From Nonomuraea basaltis (lineage in GTDB: Bacteria; Actinomycetota; Actinomycetes; Streptosporangiales; Streptosporangiaceae), in the NCBI RefSeq assembly GCF_005893125.1, contig NZ_VCJS01000002.1, positions 62,001 through 126,000 of the forward strand: a stretch of DNA of 64,000 nucleotides. The letters are read 5' to 3'. Positions 54,044-63,189 of the stretch are shown here, piece by piece. The translations under genes and the position numbers were made by a program. Each line of letters begins with the position of its first letter. Positions within the stretch are counted from its first letter, which is position 1. The notes below the pieces were generated by a model. It was not told the DNA's origin, did not search any database, and was given only the letters and a program-made list of their open reading frames with translations.

Positions 54044-54823
54044 TCAGTAAGGCAGTTCCTCGATCGTCAGCCGGTCGTGGGCGAAGCACAGGTATCCCGC
54101 CGCCTTCATCGCGTCCTCCAGCGGGTCGGGATAGGACCAGGCGACGTCCACCAGGCGCTCGTCTCCCAGGCGCAGCGACCAGTAGACGGCCTCGCCCTTG
54201 TACGGGCAGACGGCCCGGGTCGGACTGGGTTCCAGCACCTCCAGGCGGACGTCACGTGGGGGGATGTAGAGCCGGTTGGGCAGCCCGGTCTCCGACAGCA
54301 CCCTCGGCGCGCCGGTGTCGGCGATGATCCGGCCGTCGAGGCGGACGCGGACGCGGCGGTTGGAGGCGCGGACGTCCACCCGGTGATACGGGTCCCGCAG
54401 TTGGCCGTGGACCTCTTCGGCCTCGTCGTACCAGGCGTCCATGGCCTCCCAGGAGATCCCGGCGTAGCCGCGCATCCACTCCAGGGCGCCGTAGGCCCAC
54501 GCCGCGTTCTCCGCCGTACGGCCGGCGGCGCGGATCGACCAGTAGGTGGCCTGGCCCTTGAACGGGCAGGTCGGGGCGTGCTCGCTGGGCTCGAGCAGTT
54601 CGATGCGCAGGTCCTTTTCCGGGACGTACAGCTGTGGCAGCGAGCCGGTTTCGTGCAGGAGCTTGCCCTCGCGGGTGTCGGCCACCGTTTCTCCGCCGAA
54701 CACCGCGCGCACCCGCCGCGGGAAGTCCTGGAAGAGCAGCCGGTGGCCGGGTCCGTTGATCACGTAGTTCGTCGTAGCGGGAGGCGTCGTTGACAGCGGT
54801 CCGCGGCCCATGGTCAACGTCAT
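54044..54823 (-). CDS. Protein with two DUF427 domains
   Basis: The 259-residue protein contains two copies of DUF427, each with a VRAVFGGETVADT or VRVRLDGRIIADTG strand pair, a YVPEKDLRIELLEPS or YIPPRDVRLEVLEPS segment, a CPFKGQATYWSI or CPYKGEAVYWSL core and an AWAYGALEW or AWSYPDPLED end. The Cys-Pro-(F/Y)-Lys-Gly motif is conserved in both. The fold is small and beta-rich, and its function is unknown. It is the first gene of the operon with the Clp ATPase (38 bases downstream) and the sigma factor. The promoter before it matches a SigB-type pattern. Confidence 0.88.
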   Translation of the reverse strand: MTLTMGRGPLSTTPPATTNYVINGPGHRLLFQDFPRRVRAVFGGETVADTREGKLLHETGSLPQLYVPEKDLRIELLEPSEHAPTCPFKGQATYWSIRAAGRTAENAAWAYGALEWMRGYAGISWEAMDAWYDEAEEVHGQLRDPYHRVDVRASNRRVRVRLDGRIIADTGAPRVLSETGLPNRLYIPPRDVRLEVLEPSPTRAVCPYKGEAVYWSLRLGDERLVDVAWSYPDPLEDAMKAAGYLCFAHDRLTIEELPY

Positions 54824-54861
54824 GGCTTGCCTTTCGTCGCATTGGAACTCATCCGTCCCGC

Positions 54862-54884
54862 TACCCGCCGCTCGGCCACGAAAC
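54862..54884 (-). promoter_or_regulatory. SigB-type promoter of the DUF427-Clp-sigma operon
   Basis: Read on the minus strand, GTTT (54884-54881) is followed after 14 bases by GGGTA (54866-54862), fitting the actinobacterial stress-sigma consensus GNNT-N14-16-GGGTA. The -10 element lies about 40 bases upstream of the ATG at 54823. If the operon's own sigma recognises it, this is a positive feedback loop. Confidence 0.55.
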
Positions 54885-55126
54885 CGGCCGTCCTCCGGCG
54901 AGCGCCGTGCCCGTCACTCCGCCTCCTTGCAGGGTAGGCACGCCGGGGTCTGCGACGGTCGGGAGTGGCGATGCCGACGCGCAAGTGGCCCTCGACCTGC
55001 GCGGCGGGCCGGAGCCGCCCGGCTTGGATGTGGCCGCCACCGCGCGTACCCGGGTCGGGTGGCGAACTGGTGACGTTGCGGCCATCGGGGGTAGCTGGCC
55101 CAGATGCCCAGTAACGGAAGGGGGAC
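54885..55126. other. Intergenic region between the stress operon and the DUF5709 gene
   Basis: No gene of my own finding. The plus strand has a GGGTA element (about 55088-55092) before the DUF5709 gene, but no good -35 word at the proper distance. The rest looks like ordinary intergenic or degenerate sequence. Confidence 0.35.
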
Positions 55127-55684
55127 ATGATGAGCCAGCACACACCCGAGCACGACCCGCGCTCGCGGTTCGAGGACGAGGGGATCCCGGACCTCCAGGA
55201 CGGCACGCCGGAACAGCAGTGGGCGGTCGATCCCCAGGAGGCGCCGCTTCCCGCCGACCATCCGACGGCCGTGGACGAGTACGGGACCACGACCGACGAG
55301 CAGATCCAGGGAGAACCTCTGGACAGCCGCCTCGGCCGAGAGCTGCCGGAGGAGCAGCCGCTTTACGGTGAGGACGAGCCGGTCACCGCACCTGAGGAGA
55401 GCACTGCGGAAGAGCCCGCCCTGACCCAGGACAGCGGACTCGGGGTCGGCTCCGACCTCGACACCGAGTTCGAGCCCGGCGACGGGGTGGACCCCGACTG
55501 GCAGGCGCAGCCGGAGGAGCCCTCCGGCGCGGTCTGGGACGACCCGCGCAGAGCCGGCCGGCTGGTCGCCCCGGACGAGGGCGCCCACACCGATGCCGAG
55601 CCGGACGAAGTGGCCAGAGAGCTCGGCCCCGACGGCGGCGGCTACACCGCCGAGGAGTCCGCCATGCGGGTGGAACCGGAATGA
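55127..55684 (+). CDS. DUF5709 acidic protein
   Basis: The 185-residue protein is highly acidic and apparently disordered, with the DUF5709 pattern: RLGRELPEEQPLYG, VWDDPRRAGRLVAPDEG and DEVARELGPDGGGYTAEESA close to its end. No signal peptide or membrane segment. Family function is unknown; members often lie in stress-gene neighbourhoods. ATG 55127 or 55130 has AAGGGGGAC upstream. A small reading frame with its own ribosome site follows 13 bases after the stop. Confidence 0.85.
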   Translation: MMSQHTPEHDPRSRFEDEGIPDLQDGTPEQQWAVDPQEAPLPADHPTAVDEYGTTTDEQIQGEPLDSRLGRELPEEQPLYGEDEPVTAPEESTAEEPALTQDSGLGVGSDLDTEFEPGDGVDPDWQAQPEEPSGAVWDDPRRAGRLVAPDEGAHTDAEPDEVARELGPDGGGYTAEESAMRVEPE

Positions 55685-55697
55685 GGAAGGACGAGCC

Positions 55698-55823
55698 ATG
55701 ACCAGGGAAGAGCAGGAGCTGGCGCGCTTCCCGTTGAGCGGCAGGGCCTGCCGTTCAACGACCCCCGTGGACGCCGTGGCGGCTACTCGAAGTCGTCCGG
55801 GTTCAGTTCCTTACTCCTCATGA
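55698..55823 (+). CDS. Possible small protein (41 residues), perhaps truncated
   Basis: ATG 55698 is preceded by GGAAGGACGAG and opens MTREEQELARFPLSGRA, which looks like the start of a real protein. After the RACRS segment the sequence becomes uninformative, and the frame ends at 55823 inside the convergent acidic gene. The +1 frame reads LPFNDPRGRRGGYSK, so a frameshift or 3' truncation is possible. Low confidence that a product is made. Confidence 0.3.
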   Translation: MTREEQELARFPLSGRACRSTTPVDAVAATRSRPGSVPYSS

Positions 55824-56019
55824 AGGCCGCGTCGAACTCATCCAGGTCGGCTCCAAAGGGTACATCGCTCTCGTCGAAGTCCGGGGTGGCATCGGGTGTG
55901 ACATCCGCTGGACGCCTCGACGACTCCTCCTCAGCCGGAGTCACAGGGGTACGCGCCGCTTCTTCGCTGCCTCCCCGCTCGACCGGCCGCTCGGCCGTGT
56001 CCTCGAACTGGTCACTCAT
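55783..56019 (-). CDS. Small acidic hypothetical protein
   Basis: The 78-residue, strongly acidic, Pro- and Asp-rich protein (MSDQFEDTAERPVERGGSEE at the start, PDFDESDVPFGADLDEFDAA near the end) is probably disordered. ATG 56019 has GAGGGGG upstream. It overlaps the 3' end of the preceding small plus-strand frame by 41 bases. I recognise no family; its composition resembles other stress-block acidic proteins nearby. Confidence 0.55.
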   Translation of the reverse strand: MSDQFEDTAERPVERGGSEEAARTPVTPAEEESSRRPADVTPDATPDFDESDVPFGADLDEFDAAFMRSKELNPDDFE

Positions 56020-56239
56020 CCTGGCCCCCTCAATCCGGCGTCTGGTCAACATGATCGCGACCGCCGCCGGCCAGGCGTTTTCGAACACTCTTCGCGCCCG
56101 AAAGCACCTACTGCCCGGCACGCCTCACGTCATGCGTGAGCGGCGCGGCGGCGGCGCAAACCGCTTGCCGCGTGGTGGCGACGTCACGGCATCACAGGGC
56201 AGGGGGGAAGGAAACGTGCCGTCATGACGAGGAGAGATC

Positions 56240-57040
56240 ATGAGTAAGGGATACGACCGGGTCGCCATCGTCACGGGAGCGAACTCCGGAATCGGCAAGG
56301 CCACCGCCGTGGCACTGGCCGAGCAGGGCTTCGACGTCGGCATCACCTTCCACACCGACGAGAAGAGCGCAGAGGACTCCGCGGACCTGGTGAAGGGAAT
56401 GGGGAAGGCGGCGGCGGTGCGGCGCCACGATCTGACCGACCCGGAGGGGGCGGCATATGTCGTGGACGAGCTTGCCGAGGAACTGGGCGGCCTCGGTGTG
56501 CTGGTCAACAACGCGGGCACCGGCACCGCCGAGCCCGTCCTTGACATGGACTACCGGCGCTGGCGGGATGTCCTCGCCGTCGACCTCGATGGGCCGTTCC
56601 TGTGTGCGCAACGAGCCGCCCGGCGCATGGTCGACTCCGGCAGGGGCGGCCGGATCATCAATGTCACCAGCGTGCATGAGGAGTTTCCCAAGGTGGGGGC
56701 GGGGCCGTACTGCGCGGCCAAGGGCGGGCTGCGGATGTTCAGCCGGGTTCTGGCTCTGGAGCTGGCCGAGTACGGCATCACCGTCAACACCGTGGCCCCC
56801 GGCGAGATCGCCACGCCCATGACCGGGCAGGAAGACCGGCCACCGCAGATGGGCAGCAGGCCGGGGTATCCGATCGCCAGGGCGGGCGACGCTCGCGAGG
56901 TCGCCGCCGTCCTGGCGTTCCTGGCCGGTCCCGCCGCCTCCTACATCACCGGAGCGACGTTGTTCGTCGACGGCGGCCTCGGGCTGATGGGACCGCAGGC
57001 CGGCGGAGCGCTCGACTCAGGCGAGTGGCGCCACGGTTAG
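56240..57040 (+). CDS. Short-chain dehydrogenase/reductase (general-stress type)
   Basis: The 266-residue SDR has VAIVTGANSGIGKATAVALA, NNAGTGTAEPVLDMDY, INVTSVHEEFP and the catalytic YCAAKGGL, with the C-terminal SYITGATLFVDGGLGL. The sequence resembles the YhdF/YhxC or glucose-1-dehydrogenase-like enzymes that belong to general stress regulons in Firmicutes. ATG 56240 has GAGGAGAGA directly upstream. It lies in the stress block, but no SigB-type promoter was evident in front of it. Substrate unknown. Confidence 0.9.
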   Translation: MSKGYDRVAIVTGANSGIGKATAVALAEQGFDVGITFHTDEKSAEDSADLVKGMGKAAAVRRHDLTDPEGAAYVVDELAEELGGLGVLVNNAGTGTAEPVLDMDYRRWRDVLAVDLDGPFLCAQRAARRMVDSGRGGRIINVTSVHEEFPKVGAGPYCAAKGGLRMFSRVLALELAEYGITVNTVAPGEIATPMTGQEDRPPQMGSRPGYPIARAGDAREVAAVLAFLAGPAASYITGATLFVDGGLGLMGPQAGGALDSGEWRHG

Positions 57041-57043
57041 ACG

Positions 57044-57805
57044 GTGCGGGCCTTGAATGCCGCGGCCGCGGCGGGGCAGGAGCGAAGGGTGCGAGCTCCG
57101 TCGTCGCCCCGCGTCACCTGGCCGGTGATGTACCACCACTGGTCGAAAATGACCTTCATTCACTGGCGGTATCCCGTCGCTCTCGTGCAGTCCTTGGTGC
57201 CGGATTTCCTCACGGTCGAGCGCCACGACGGGGACGCCTGGATCGGGTTGACGCCCTTTCTCATGGAAGGCGTGCGAGCGCCCTGCACGCCCGCCCTCCC
57301 CTACCTGTCCCGGTTCCCGGAGACCAATCTGCGGACTTACGTACGCGATGCCCGCGGGCGCAGCGGGATCTGGTTCCTGTCGCTGGACGCCGGGCACCTT
57401 CCCGCCGTGCTCGGCGGCCGTGCCGGCTATGGGCTTCCCTATTTCTGGTCGGACATGTCGGTGCACGGCGACGGCCCTTTCACGCGATACCGGTGCCGCC
57501 GACGCTGGCCGGGACCCCGCGGCTCCCGTTGCGACGCGGAGACGAAGATGGGAACTCCTCTGACGGCGAGCGAACGTGACGAACTGTCGCACTTCCTGAC
57601 CGCCCGCTACCGGCTGTTCACCCTCAGGGCGAACCGGCTCGCCGCCGCCGAGGTCGAGCACCCTCCCTGGCCGCTCCACCACGCCCGCCTGATTCGCCTG
57701 GACCAGGACCTGCTGCAGAGCGCCGGCCTTCCCGCCCCGGACCGGCCTCCCGTCGTGCACGCCTCCCCCGGCGTGCCGGTACGGGTGGGGATCTGGACCT
57801 GGTGA
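57044..57805 (+). CDS. DUF2071 (YqjF-like) protein
   Basis: The protein of up to 253 residues fits DUF2071: the start region WPVMYHHWSKMTFIHWRYPV, the segment VQSLVPDFLTVERHDGDAWI, FLMEGVRAP and ETNLRTYVRDARGRSGIWFL, then YGLPYFWSDM. Function is unknown; relatives occur with acetoacetate-decarboxylase-like folds. It starts 3 bases after the SDR stop (GTG 57044) or at a later Met (about codon 29), and is in operon with the SDR gene. Confidence 0.8.
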   Translation: MRALNAAAAAGQERRVRAPSSPRVTWPVMYHHWSKMTFIHWRYPVALVQSLVPDFLTVERHDGDAWIGLTPFLMEGVRAPCTPALPYLSRFPETNLRTYVRDARGRSGIWFLSLDAGHLPAVLGGRAGYGLPYFWSDMSVHGDGPFTRYRCRRRWPGPRGSRCDAETKMGTPLTASERDELSHFLTARYRLFTLRANRLAAAEVEHPPWPLHHARLIRLDQDLLQSAGLPAPDRPPVVHASPGVPVRVGIWTW

Positions 57806-58119
57806 CCTGCCCATCCGGGGGCTCCAAGGACGACGCCAGTCACTGATCAGAACCCGCAGGTCGGTGACATCAACCTCCGCCAGACCGCGACGGTCGTCAC
57901 CGCCTGTGAAACTCCCGCGATTACGGTTACGAACCGTGTGCTGACAAAGAGTCAACCCGCCATTCGTGATGTTTCTTCGCATCCGTACCTTGAAGTCCAT
58001 GTGCCCCATCGGCATAGTGGACGGACCACAGCACCAGTCGTGGCGGGCGTCCTCGGGGGCCGGTACCAGTACACGACTGCCCAGCGGCGCATCACCACGC
58101 GCGGAATTGGACATGATGG
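57806..58119. other. Intergenic region before the conservon
   Basis: No gene. It contains a perfect inverted repeat ACGGTT-ACG-AACCGT (57923-57937), a moderately AT-rich segment around 57940-58000 that may hold the conservon promoter, and no ribosome site right before ATG 58120. Confidence 0.4.
57923..57937. promoter_or_regulatory. Palindrome upstream of the conservon
   Basis: ACGGTT and AACCGT with a 3-base spacer form a perfect inverted repeat about 180 bases before cvnA. It could be a regulator site; no candidate protein is adjacent. Confidence 0.35.
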
Positions 58120-60645
58120 ATGAGCTCGCCCCCGCCGATCCGTACCAAGCTGCTCAGGATCCTCCTGCTTCCGCTGGTCTCCATGGTCGCTTTGTGGGGA
58201 TTCATCGCCTATTCCAGTGTGGAGGAGATCGTCACGGTCTCCCAGGCGCAGGACCGTTGGGAGGCCATCGGGTCGCCGGTGCTGCAGCTGATCGGCGAGT
58301 TACAGCGGGAGCGCCAGGTTTCGGCGGAGGCACCGCGTGGGACCGCGGAATCCGTGCCGCTGACCCATCAGCGGCGAGTCACCGACGCCAAGGCCGAGCG
58401 GCTGCGCCAGGTCATCGGATCCCTTGACGTCGACGCGGAGGGCGCGGAGACGCCGGCCCAGGTGCGGGCGCTGGTGCAGGCGCTCGACGGGCTGCGGTCG
58501 CTGCGCGAGTCCGCCGACGCGGGGATCTTGTCCCCGCCGCGGAAGATCATCGACGCGTACAACAACCTGATCAGCGTCGCCAACAAGCAGTTCGACGACC
58601 GCGACGCCCTGAGCGACGTCTCGGCCTTCCGCTCGGTACGCGGCATGGCCGCCTACCAGGCCACGGCGGAATACCTGGGCCGGGAGCACGCCGTGATCAC
58701 CAGCACGATCGTGAACCGCAAGATGACCCCCACCGACCGGGCCGCGTTCATCGCCGCGTTCAACAGCCGCAGGACCGTCTTCGCCAACGCCGAGCGCGAC
58801 GTGGGCCCCGAACTGCGGGTGCAATTCAACAAGCTGGTCAACGGCACCCCGTACAAACGGCTGCTGGAAGTGGAGGACCGGCTGTTCAACTGGGACACCA
58901 CCGGTGGCCCGCCGCCTGTCGACCCCGCCCAGTGGAAGAGCGACGCCGACTCCATGCTCGGCGTGATCTACCTCGACACACAGCAGGAGCTCGACCGCGC
59001 CGCGGCGCAGACGGCTGCGCAGAAGGCCGGGGCGTACTGGCGGATCGGGCTGGTCCTGGTCCTGGGCCTGGCCGCGGTGGTCTTGTCGGTGGCGCTGTCG
59101 TACCGGTTCGGCAGCTCGCTGATCAACGAGCTCAAGCGGCTGCAGGCGTCGGCGGCGGAGCTGGCCGAGGTGCGGCTGCCCCGGCTGGTCGAGCGTCTGC
59201 GCCGCGGCGACGACGTGGACCCTGCCACCGAGGCCCCCGGCCTCGATCCGGCCGACACCGCCGAGGTCGATCGCGTGGTGAACGCGCTCTCCGCGGTACG
59301 CCGCACGGCGGTCGAGGCCGCGGTGGGCCAGGCGACCCTGCGCAAGGGCGTCGGCCAGGTCTTCCTCAACCTGGCCTGGCGCAACCAGGCGCTGCTCCAC
59401 CGCCAGCTCGCGCTGCTGGACACCATGGAGCGCCGGGTGGATGACCCGGGGGTCCTGGAGGACCTGTTCAAGCTCGACCACCTGACCACCCGCATGCGGC
59501 GGCACGCGGAGAACCTGATCATCCTGTCCGACTCCGCCCCGGCGCGCCGCTGGCGCGACCCGGTGCCGCTGTTCGACGTGGTACGCGCGGCCGTGCTGGA
59601 GGTCGAGGACTACACCCGCGTCATCGTCGCGCCGATGCCGAACGCCCCGCTGCTGGTCGGCGCCGCGGTCACCGACGTGATCCACCTGATCGCCGAGCTG
59701 GTGGAGAACGCCACCGTCTTCTCCCCGCCCGACACGACCGTGCACATCCGCAGCATGACGGCGGCCAACGGCTTCGCGCTCGAGGTGGAGGACCGGGGGC
59801 TGGGGCTGAACCAGGCCACCCTCGACGAGATCAACGCCCGGCTGGCCGACCCGCCGGAGTTCGACCTGGCCGACAGCGACCGGCTCGGCCTGTTCGTGGT
59901 GTCCAGGCTCGCGGCCCGGCACAACATCAAGATCGCACTGCGCCGCTCGCCGTACGACGGGACCACCGCGATCGTGCTGCTGCCCTCCGCGCTGCTCGCC
60001 AATACCGAGTCCCCGCCCGCCGCGGTGGACCAGGCCGCGGCCCGAGCGGGCAGGCCCTTGCGCGCGCTCGGCACGGCGCCCGCCGAGACCCGGCCCAGCG
60101 GGGTGGCCATCGCCCCGGAGCCCTTACCATCGCTCGCCCCGGAGCCCTTCCCGTCCCTCGATCCGGAGACCGCGAGCGAGGCGGAGGCCTGGAGTGACCG
60201 CGGGCGCCCGTCCGCTCTGGACGGCTGGCCGGACGCGCCCGCCCGCGCCGCTGAGCCCGAGCGGGCGACCTGGTTCGAGGCCGGCCCCGCACGGCGGCCC
60301 AGGCCGACACCCGAATCGGGGACCGGGCCGATCACCAGGCCGGTTCCCGGATCCGCCATGCCCTCCGGCCCGCCCACCGAGTGGAGCGTCACGGTGCCGG
60401 CCCAGGAGGCGGACGAGGACCTGGACGGGCTGCCGATGCGGGTGCCGCAGACCAACATGGCTCCCCAGCTGCGTGCCGCCCGGCGCGCGGAGCGGCGCGC
60501 GGTCTCGGTCCGCTCGCCGGAGGAACTCGCCCAGCTCATGTCGTCCATGCAACGCGGCTGGCAGCAAGGCCGCCACCAGGCGGAGCAGGGACATGACGCT
60601 CGGAACGGAAAGGACGACCATCCCGATGCCCGACCCCAGAAGTGA
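58120..60645 (+). CDS. cvnA: Conservon sensor histidine-kinase-like protein CvnA
   Basis: The 841-residue membrane protein has two membrane segments (LLRILLLPLVSMVALWGFIA at the start; IGLVLVLGLAAVVLSVAL about residue 310) around an extracytoplasmic NIT-type sensor region, a HAMP-like linker, and an ATPase domain of the histidine-kinase type (N box ELVENATVFSPPD about 525; G1 EDRGLGL). The last 190 residues are Pro-rich and probably disordered. In Streptomyces, CvnA works with CvnB, C and D as a GPCR-like, G-protein-coupled complex. ATG 58120 has no clear ribosome site. Confidence 0.92.
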   Translation: MSSPPPIRTKLLRILLLPLVSMVALWGFIAYSSVEEIVTVSQAQDRWEAIGSPVLQLIGELQRERQVSAEAPRGTAESVPLTHQRRVTDAKAERLRQVIGSLDVDAEGAETPAQVRALVQALDGLRSLRESADAGILSPPRKIIDAYNNLISVANKQFDDRDALSDVSAFRSVRGMAAYQATAEYLGREHAVITSTIVNRKMTPTDRAAFIAAFNSRRTVFANAERDVGPELRVQFNKLVNGTPYKRLLEVEDRLFNWDTTGGPPPVDPAQWKSDADSMLGVIYLDTQQELDRAAAQTAAQKAGAYWRIGLVLVLGLAAVVLSVALSYRFGSSLINELKRLQASAAELAEVRLPRLVERLRRGDDVDPATEAPGLDPADTAEVDRVVNALSAVRRTAVEAAVGQATLRKGVGQVFLNLAWRNQALLHRQLALLDTMERRVDDPGVLEDLFKLDHLTTRMRRHAENLIILSDSAPARRWRDPVPLFDVVRAAVLEVEDYTRVIVAPMPNAPLLVGAAVTDVIHLIAELVENATVFSPPDTTVHIRSMTAANGFALEVEDRGLGLNQATLDEINARLADPPEFDLADSDRLGLFVVSRLAARHNIKIALRRSPYDGTTAIVLLPSALLANTESPPAAVDQAAARAGRPLRALGTAPAETRPSGVAIAPEPLPSLAPEPFPSLDPETASEAEAWSDRGRPSALDGWPDAPARAAEPERATWFEAGPARRPRPTPESGTGPITRPVPGSAMPSGPPTEWSVTVPAQEADEDLDGLPMRVPQTNMAPQLRAARRAERRAVSVRSPEELAQLMSSMQRGWQQGRHQAEQGHDARNGKDDHPDARPQK

Positions 60646-61051
60646 ACTGAGCTGGCTACTCGACGACCTCACCACGCGCGTCCCCGGCATCCGGCACGCC
60701 ATCGTGCTGTCCGCCGACGGGCTGGCCATGGGCGGCTCCCGGGAGCTGACCCGGGAGGACGCCGAGCACCTGTCCGCCATCTCCGCCGGCAGCCACAGCC
60801 TCGCCATGGGCGCGGGGCGGCATTTCGGCCTGGGCGGCGTACGGCAGACGATCATCGAGATGGAGGGCGGCTTCCTGTTCGTCACCGCGGCCGGCCAGGG
60901 CGCCCGGCTGGCCGTGCTCGCCTCCGGCGACGCCGAGCTCGGTATGGTCACGTACGAGATGGCGCTCCTGGTCAAGCGGGTCGGCGAGCACCTCACCGCG
61001 CAGCCGAGGGGGGCAGCACCGGCACCCGCCTGGAACGGCGCGAGACCGTGA
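60593..61051 (+). CDS. cvnB: Roadblock/LC7-domain protein CvnB
   Basis: This protein of about 152 residues is a roadblock/LC7 domain: [48 protein letters not shown]. Such proteins regulate small GTPases; in conservons CvnB binds CvnD. The start is uncertain: ATG 60593 has GGAG at 7 bases, ATG 60626 (MPDPRSEL) is weaker. Either overlaps the end of cvnA. It overlaps cvnC by 4 bases (GTGA). Confidence 0.9.
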   Translation: MTLGTERTTIPMPDPRSELSWLLDDLTTRVPGIRHAIVLSADGLAMGGSRELTREDAEHLSAISAGSHSLAMGAGRHFGLGGVRQTIIEMEGGFLFVTAAGQGARLAVLASGDAELGMVTYEMALLVKRVGEHLTAQPRGAAPAPAWNGARP

Positions 61052-61398
61052 CCGGGGAGGATCCGGGGCCGCTGATCAGGCTGTTCGGGCTGACCGGGGG
61101 CAGGGCGCGCCCGCAGGGCGAGACCTTCGACCTGGTGGCCATCGTCACGACGGTCGGCGGCTCCTACCAGCCCGCGGACCTGATCCCGGAGCATCGCACC
61201 GTGCTCTCAGTGTGCCGGAGGCCCACGCCCGTGGCGGATGTCGCCGCGCACCTCAGGCTGCCGCTCAACATCACCCGGGTGATCCTGGGCGACCTGCGGC
61301 GCGAGGGCCTGATCACCATCGAGCGCCCGCGCCCCGCGGCCCAGACGATCGACGAACGCATCTACAGGGAAGTGCTGGATGGACTACGCAGCCTCTGA
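61048..61398 (+). CDS. cvnC: DUF742 protein CvnC
   Basis: This 116-residue DUF742 protein has the LIRLFGLTGGRARP start, YQPADLIPEHRTVLSVC and a winged-helix-like stretch VADVAAHLRLPLNITRVILG followed by LRREGLITIERP. It joins the CvnA-D complex at the membrane. It starts at GTG 61048 within the cvnB stop and overlaps cvnD by 20 bases. Confidence 0.93.
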   Translation: MTGEDPGPLIRLFGLTGGRARPQGETFDLVAIVTTVGGSYQPADLIPEHRTVLSVCRRPTPVADVAAHLRLPLNITRVILGDLRREGLITIERPRPAAQTIDERIYREVLDGLRSL

Positions 61399-61960
61399 GC
61401 CGGGTGCGACCGCGGTCGCCTCGGCCCTGGCCATCAAGATCCTCATCGCGGGGGGCTTCGGCGTCGGCAAGACGACCATGGTCGGAACGATCAGCGAGAT
61501 CCGGCCGCTGCACACCGAGGAGCTGCTGAGCGAGCGAGGCATCGGGGTGGACGACATCTCGGGAGTGGAGGCCAAGACCACTACCACTGTGGCGCTGGAT
61601 TTCGGCCGCATCACCATCCGCCAGGGGCTGTGGCTCTATCTGTTCGGCACCCCCGGGCAGGACCGGTTCTGGTTCATGTGGGACGAGCTGGCCCTCGGCG
61701 CGCTCGGCGCCGTCGTGCTGGCCGACACCCGCCGCCTGCAGGACTGCTTCCCCGCGGTGGACTACTTCGAGCAGCGCGGCATCCCGTTCGTGGTCGGCGT
61801 GAACTGCTTCGAGGGCGCCCGCCGCTACGACCCGGCCAAGGTGCGGCGGGCGCTCGGGCTGAACGAGTCCACCCCGATCGTGCTGTGCGACGTGCGCGAG
61901 CGCGATTCGGTCAAGGAAGTGCTCACGACGCTGGTGACGTACGCGGTGAAAGGCGTCTGA
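61379..61960 (+). CDS. cvnD: Conservon GTP-binding protein CvnD
   Basis: The 193-residue small GTPase has the P-loop GGFGVGKTTMVG, a switch-like region (DFGRITIRQGLWLYLFGTPG with the G3 GTPGQ), and VVGVNCFEGA in the G4 place, where NKxD is replaced by NCF. This degenerate G4 is the rule in conservon GTPases. It completes a full cvnABCD set, so the signalling module should be functional. Confidence 0.93.
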   Translation: MDYAASEPGATAVASALAIKILIAGGFGVGKTTMVGTISEIRPLHTEELLSERGIGVDDISGVEAKTTTTVALDFGRITIRQGLWLYLFGTPGQDRFWFMWDELALGALGAVVLADTRRLQDCFPAVDYFEQRGIPFVVGVNCFEGARRYDPAKVRRALGLNESTPIVLCDVRERDSVKEVLTTLVTYAVKGV

Positions 61961-62073
61961 CCCGGGACCGCGTCCGGGCCGTGGTGACCGATGGCGAAGA
62001 CTTCGTCATCCTTGACCAACGGCACATCGAACCAGGTCAAGTCCGGTCTCGTATTGGCCACAGCCATTGACGC

Positions 62074-62092
62074 TTAGGTTAGGCATACCTAA
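62074..62092. promoter_or_regulatory. IdeR/DtxR iron box
   Basis: TTAGGTTAGGCATACCTAA differs at two central bases from the ideal iron box TTAGGTTAGGCTAACCTAA. It lies 36 bases upstream of the substrate-binding protein start, where IdeR with Fe2+ represses transcription. Confidence 0.85.
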
Positions 62093-62127
62093 TCATGGGG
62101 TCCTCGCAAGACCTAGGAAGGCACGTC

Positions 62128-63183
62128 ATGGCCACCACCATCAGCCGGCTCGCCACACTCGCGGCCGCCGCACTCCTCGCCACGCTCACAGCCGCGTGCG
62201 GCGACCAAGGCACGCAGGCGGACGCCGGATCCACCGCCACGGCGGCCCCGCAGACCCCGACCCTCGTCGTCTACTCCGGACGCGACGAGAAACTGATCGC
62301 TCCGCTGCTCCAGAAGCTGGAACGATCTACCGGAAGCAAGGTCGAGGTCCGCTACGGCGACAGTGCCGAGCTCGCCGCGCAGTTGCTGGAGGAGGGTGAC
62401 AAGACGCAGGCCGACCTGTTCCTGTCGCAGGACGCGGGCGCGCTCGGCGCGCTCTCCCAGCAGGGCCGCCTGGAGGCGCTGCCCCAGCAGTCGCTGGACA
62501 AGGTCGGCCAGGCCTACCGCGCCGAGGACGGCACCTGGGTCGGGCTGTCGGGCCGGGCCCGGGTCATCGCCTACAACCCGGACAAGGTCGCCAAGGCTCC
62601 CGCCGGCGTTCGCGAGCTCACCAAGCCGGAGTGGAAGGGCAAGGTGGGCTACGCTCCGACGAACGCCTCCTTCCAGGCGTTCGTCACCGGCATGCGCGTC
62701 CTGGACGGCGACGACGCCACCCGCAAGTGGCTGCGGGACTTCAAGGCCAACGACCCCAAGGTGTACGAGAAGAACGGCGCCATCCTCGACGCCGTCGACT
62801 CCGGCGAGATCGCCCTCGGCCTGATCAACCACTACTACTGGTTCGAGAAGGCCGCCGAGGTCGGCCCCGGCAAGATGACCGCCAAGCTGCACTTCCCGGC
62901 CAACGGCGACCCAGGCGCGCTCGTCAACGTGGCCGGCGTCGGCGTCATCAAGGGCGCCGACCAGGCCGCCGCGGCCGGCAAGGCGGTCGACTACCTGCTG
63001 TCGGCCGAGGCGCAGACCTACTTCGCCGACACGACCAAGGAATACCCGCTGGCCGCCGGCGTCACCAGCAAGGTCGAGGGCCTGCCGCCGCTGGAGTCCA
63101 TCGACGCGCCGAAGATCGACCTCAGCAAGCTCAGCTCCCTCCAGGAGACCCTGGTCATGCTCCAGGAAGCCGGGATGGTCTGA
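62128..63183 (+). CDS. Ferric iron ABC transporter substrate-binding lipoprotein (FbpA/FutA-like)
   Basis: The 351-residue protein has a lipoprotein signal (lipobox LTAAC) and a type II periplasmic-binding fold of the ferric-binding class: VVYSGRDEKLIAPLLQKLE at the start, VEVRYGDSAELAAQL, ADLFLSQDAGALGAL, VGLSGRARVIAYNP, and INHYYWF with the iron-ligating Tyr pair. ATG 62128 follows GGAAGG. The iron box upstream shows Fe-dependent repression. The permease gene begins 6 bases after its stop. Confidence 0.93.
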   Translation: MATTISRLATLAAAALLATLTAACGDQGTQADAGSTATAAPQTPTLVVYSGRDEKLIAPLLQKLERSTGSKVEVRYGDSAELAAQLLEEGDKTQADLFLSQDAGALGALSQQGRLEALPQQSLDKVGQAYRAEDGTWVGLSGRARVIAYNPDKVAKAPAGVRELTKPEWKGKVGYAPTNASFQAFVTGMRVLDGDDATRKWLRDFKANDPKVYEKNGAILDAVDSGEIALGLINHYYWFEKAAEVGPGKMTAKLHFPANGDPGALVNVAGVGVIKGADQAAAAGKAVDYLLSAEAQTYFADTTKEYPLAAGVTSKVEGLPPLESIDAPKIDLSKLSSLQETLVMLQEAGMV

Positions 63184-63189
63184 CCCGGC

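Noticed and set aside
55066..55092. SigB-type promoter before the DUF5709 gene
   Set aside because: A GGGTA element is present, but no GNNT word lies 14-16 bases upstream.
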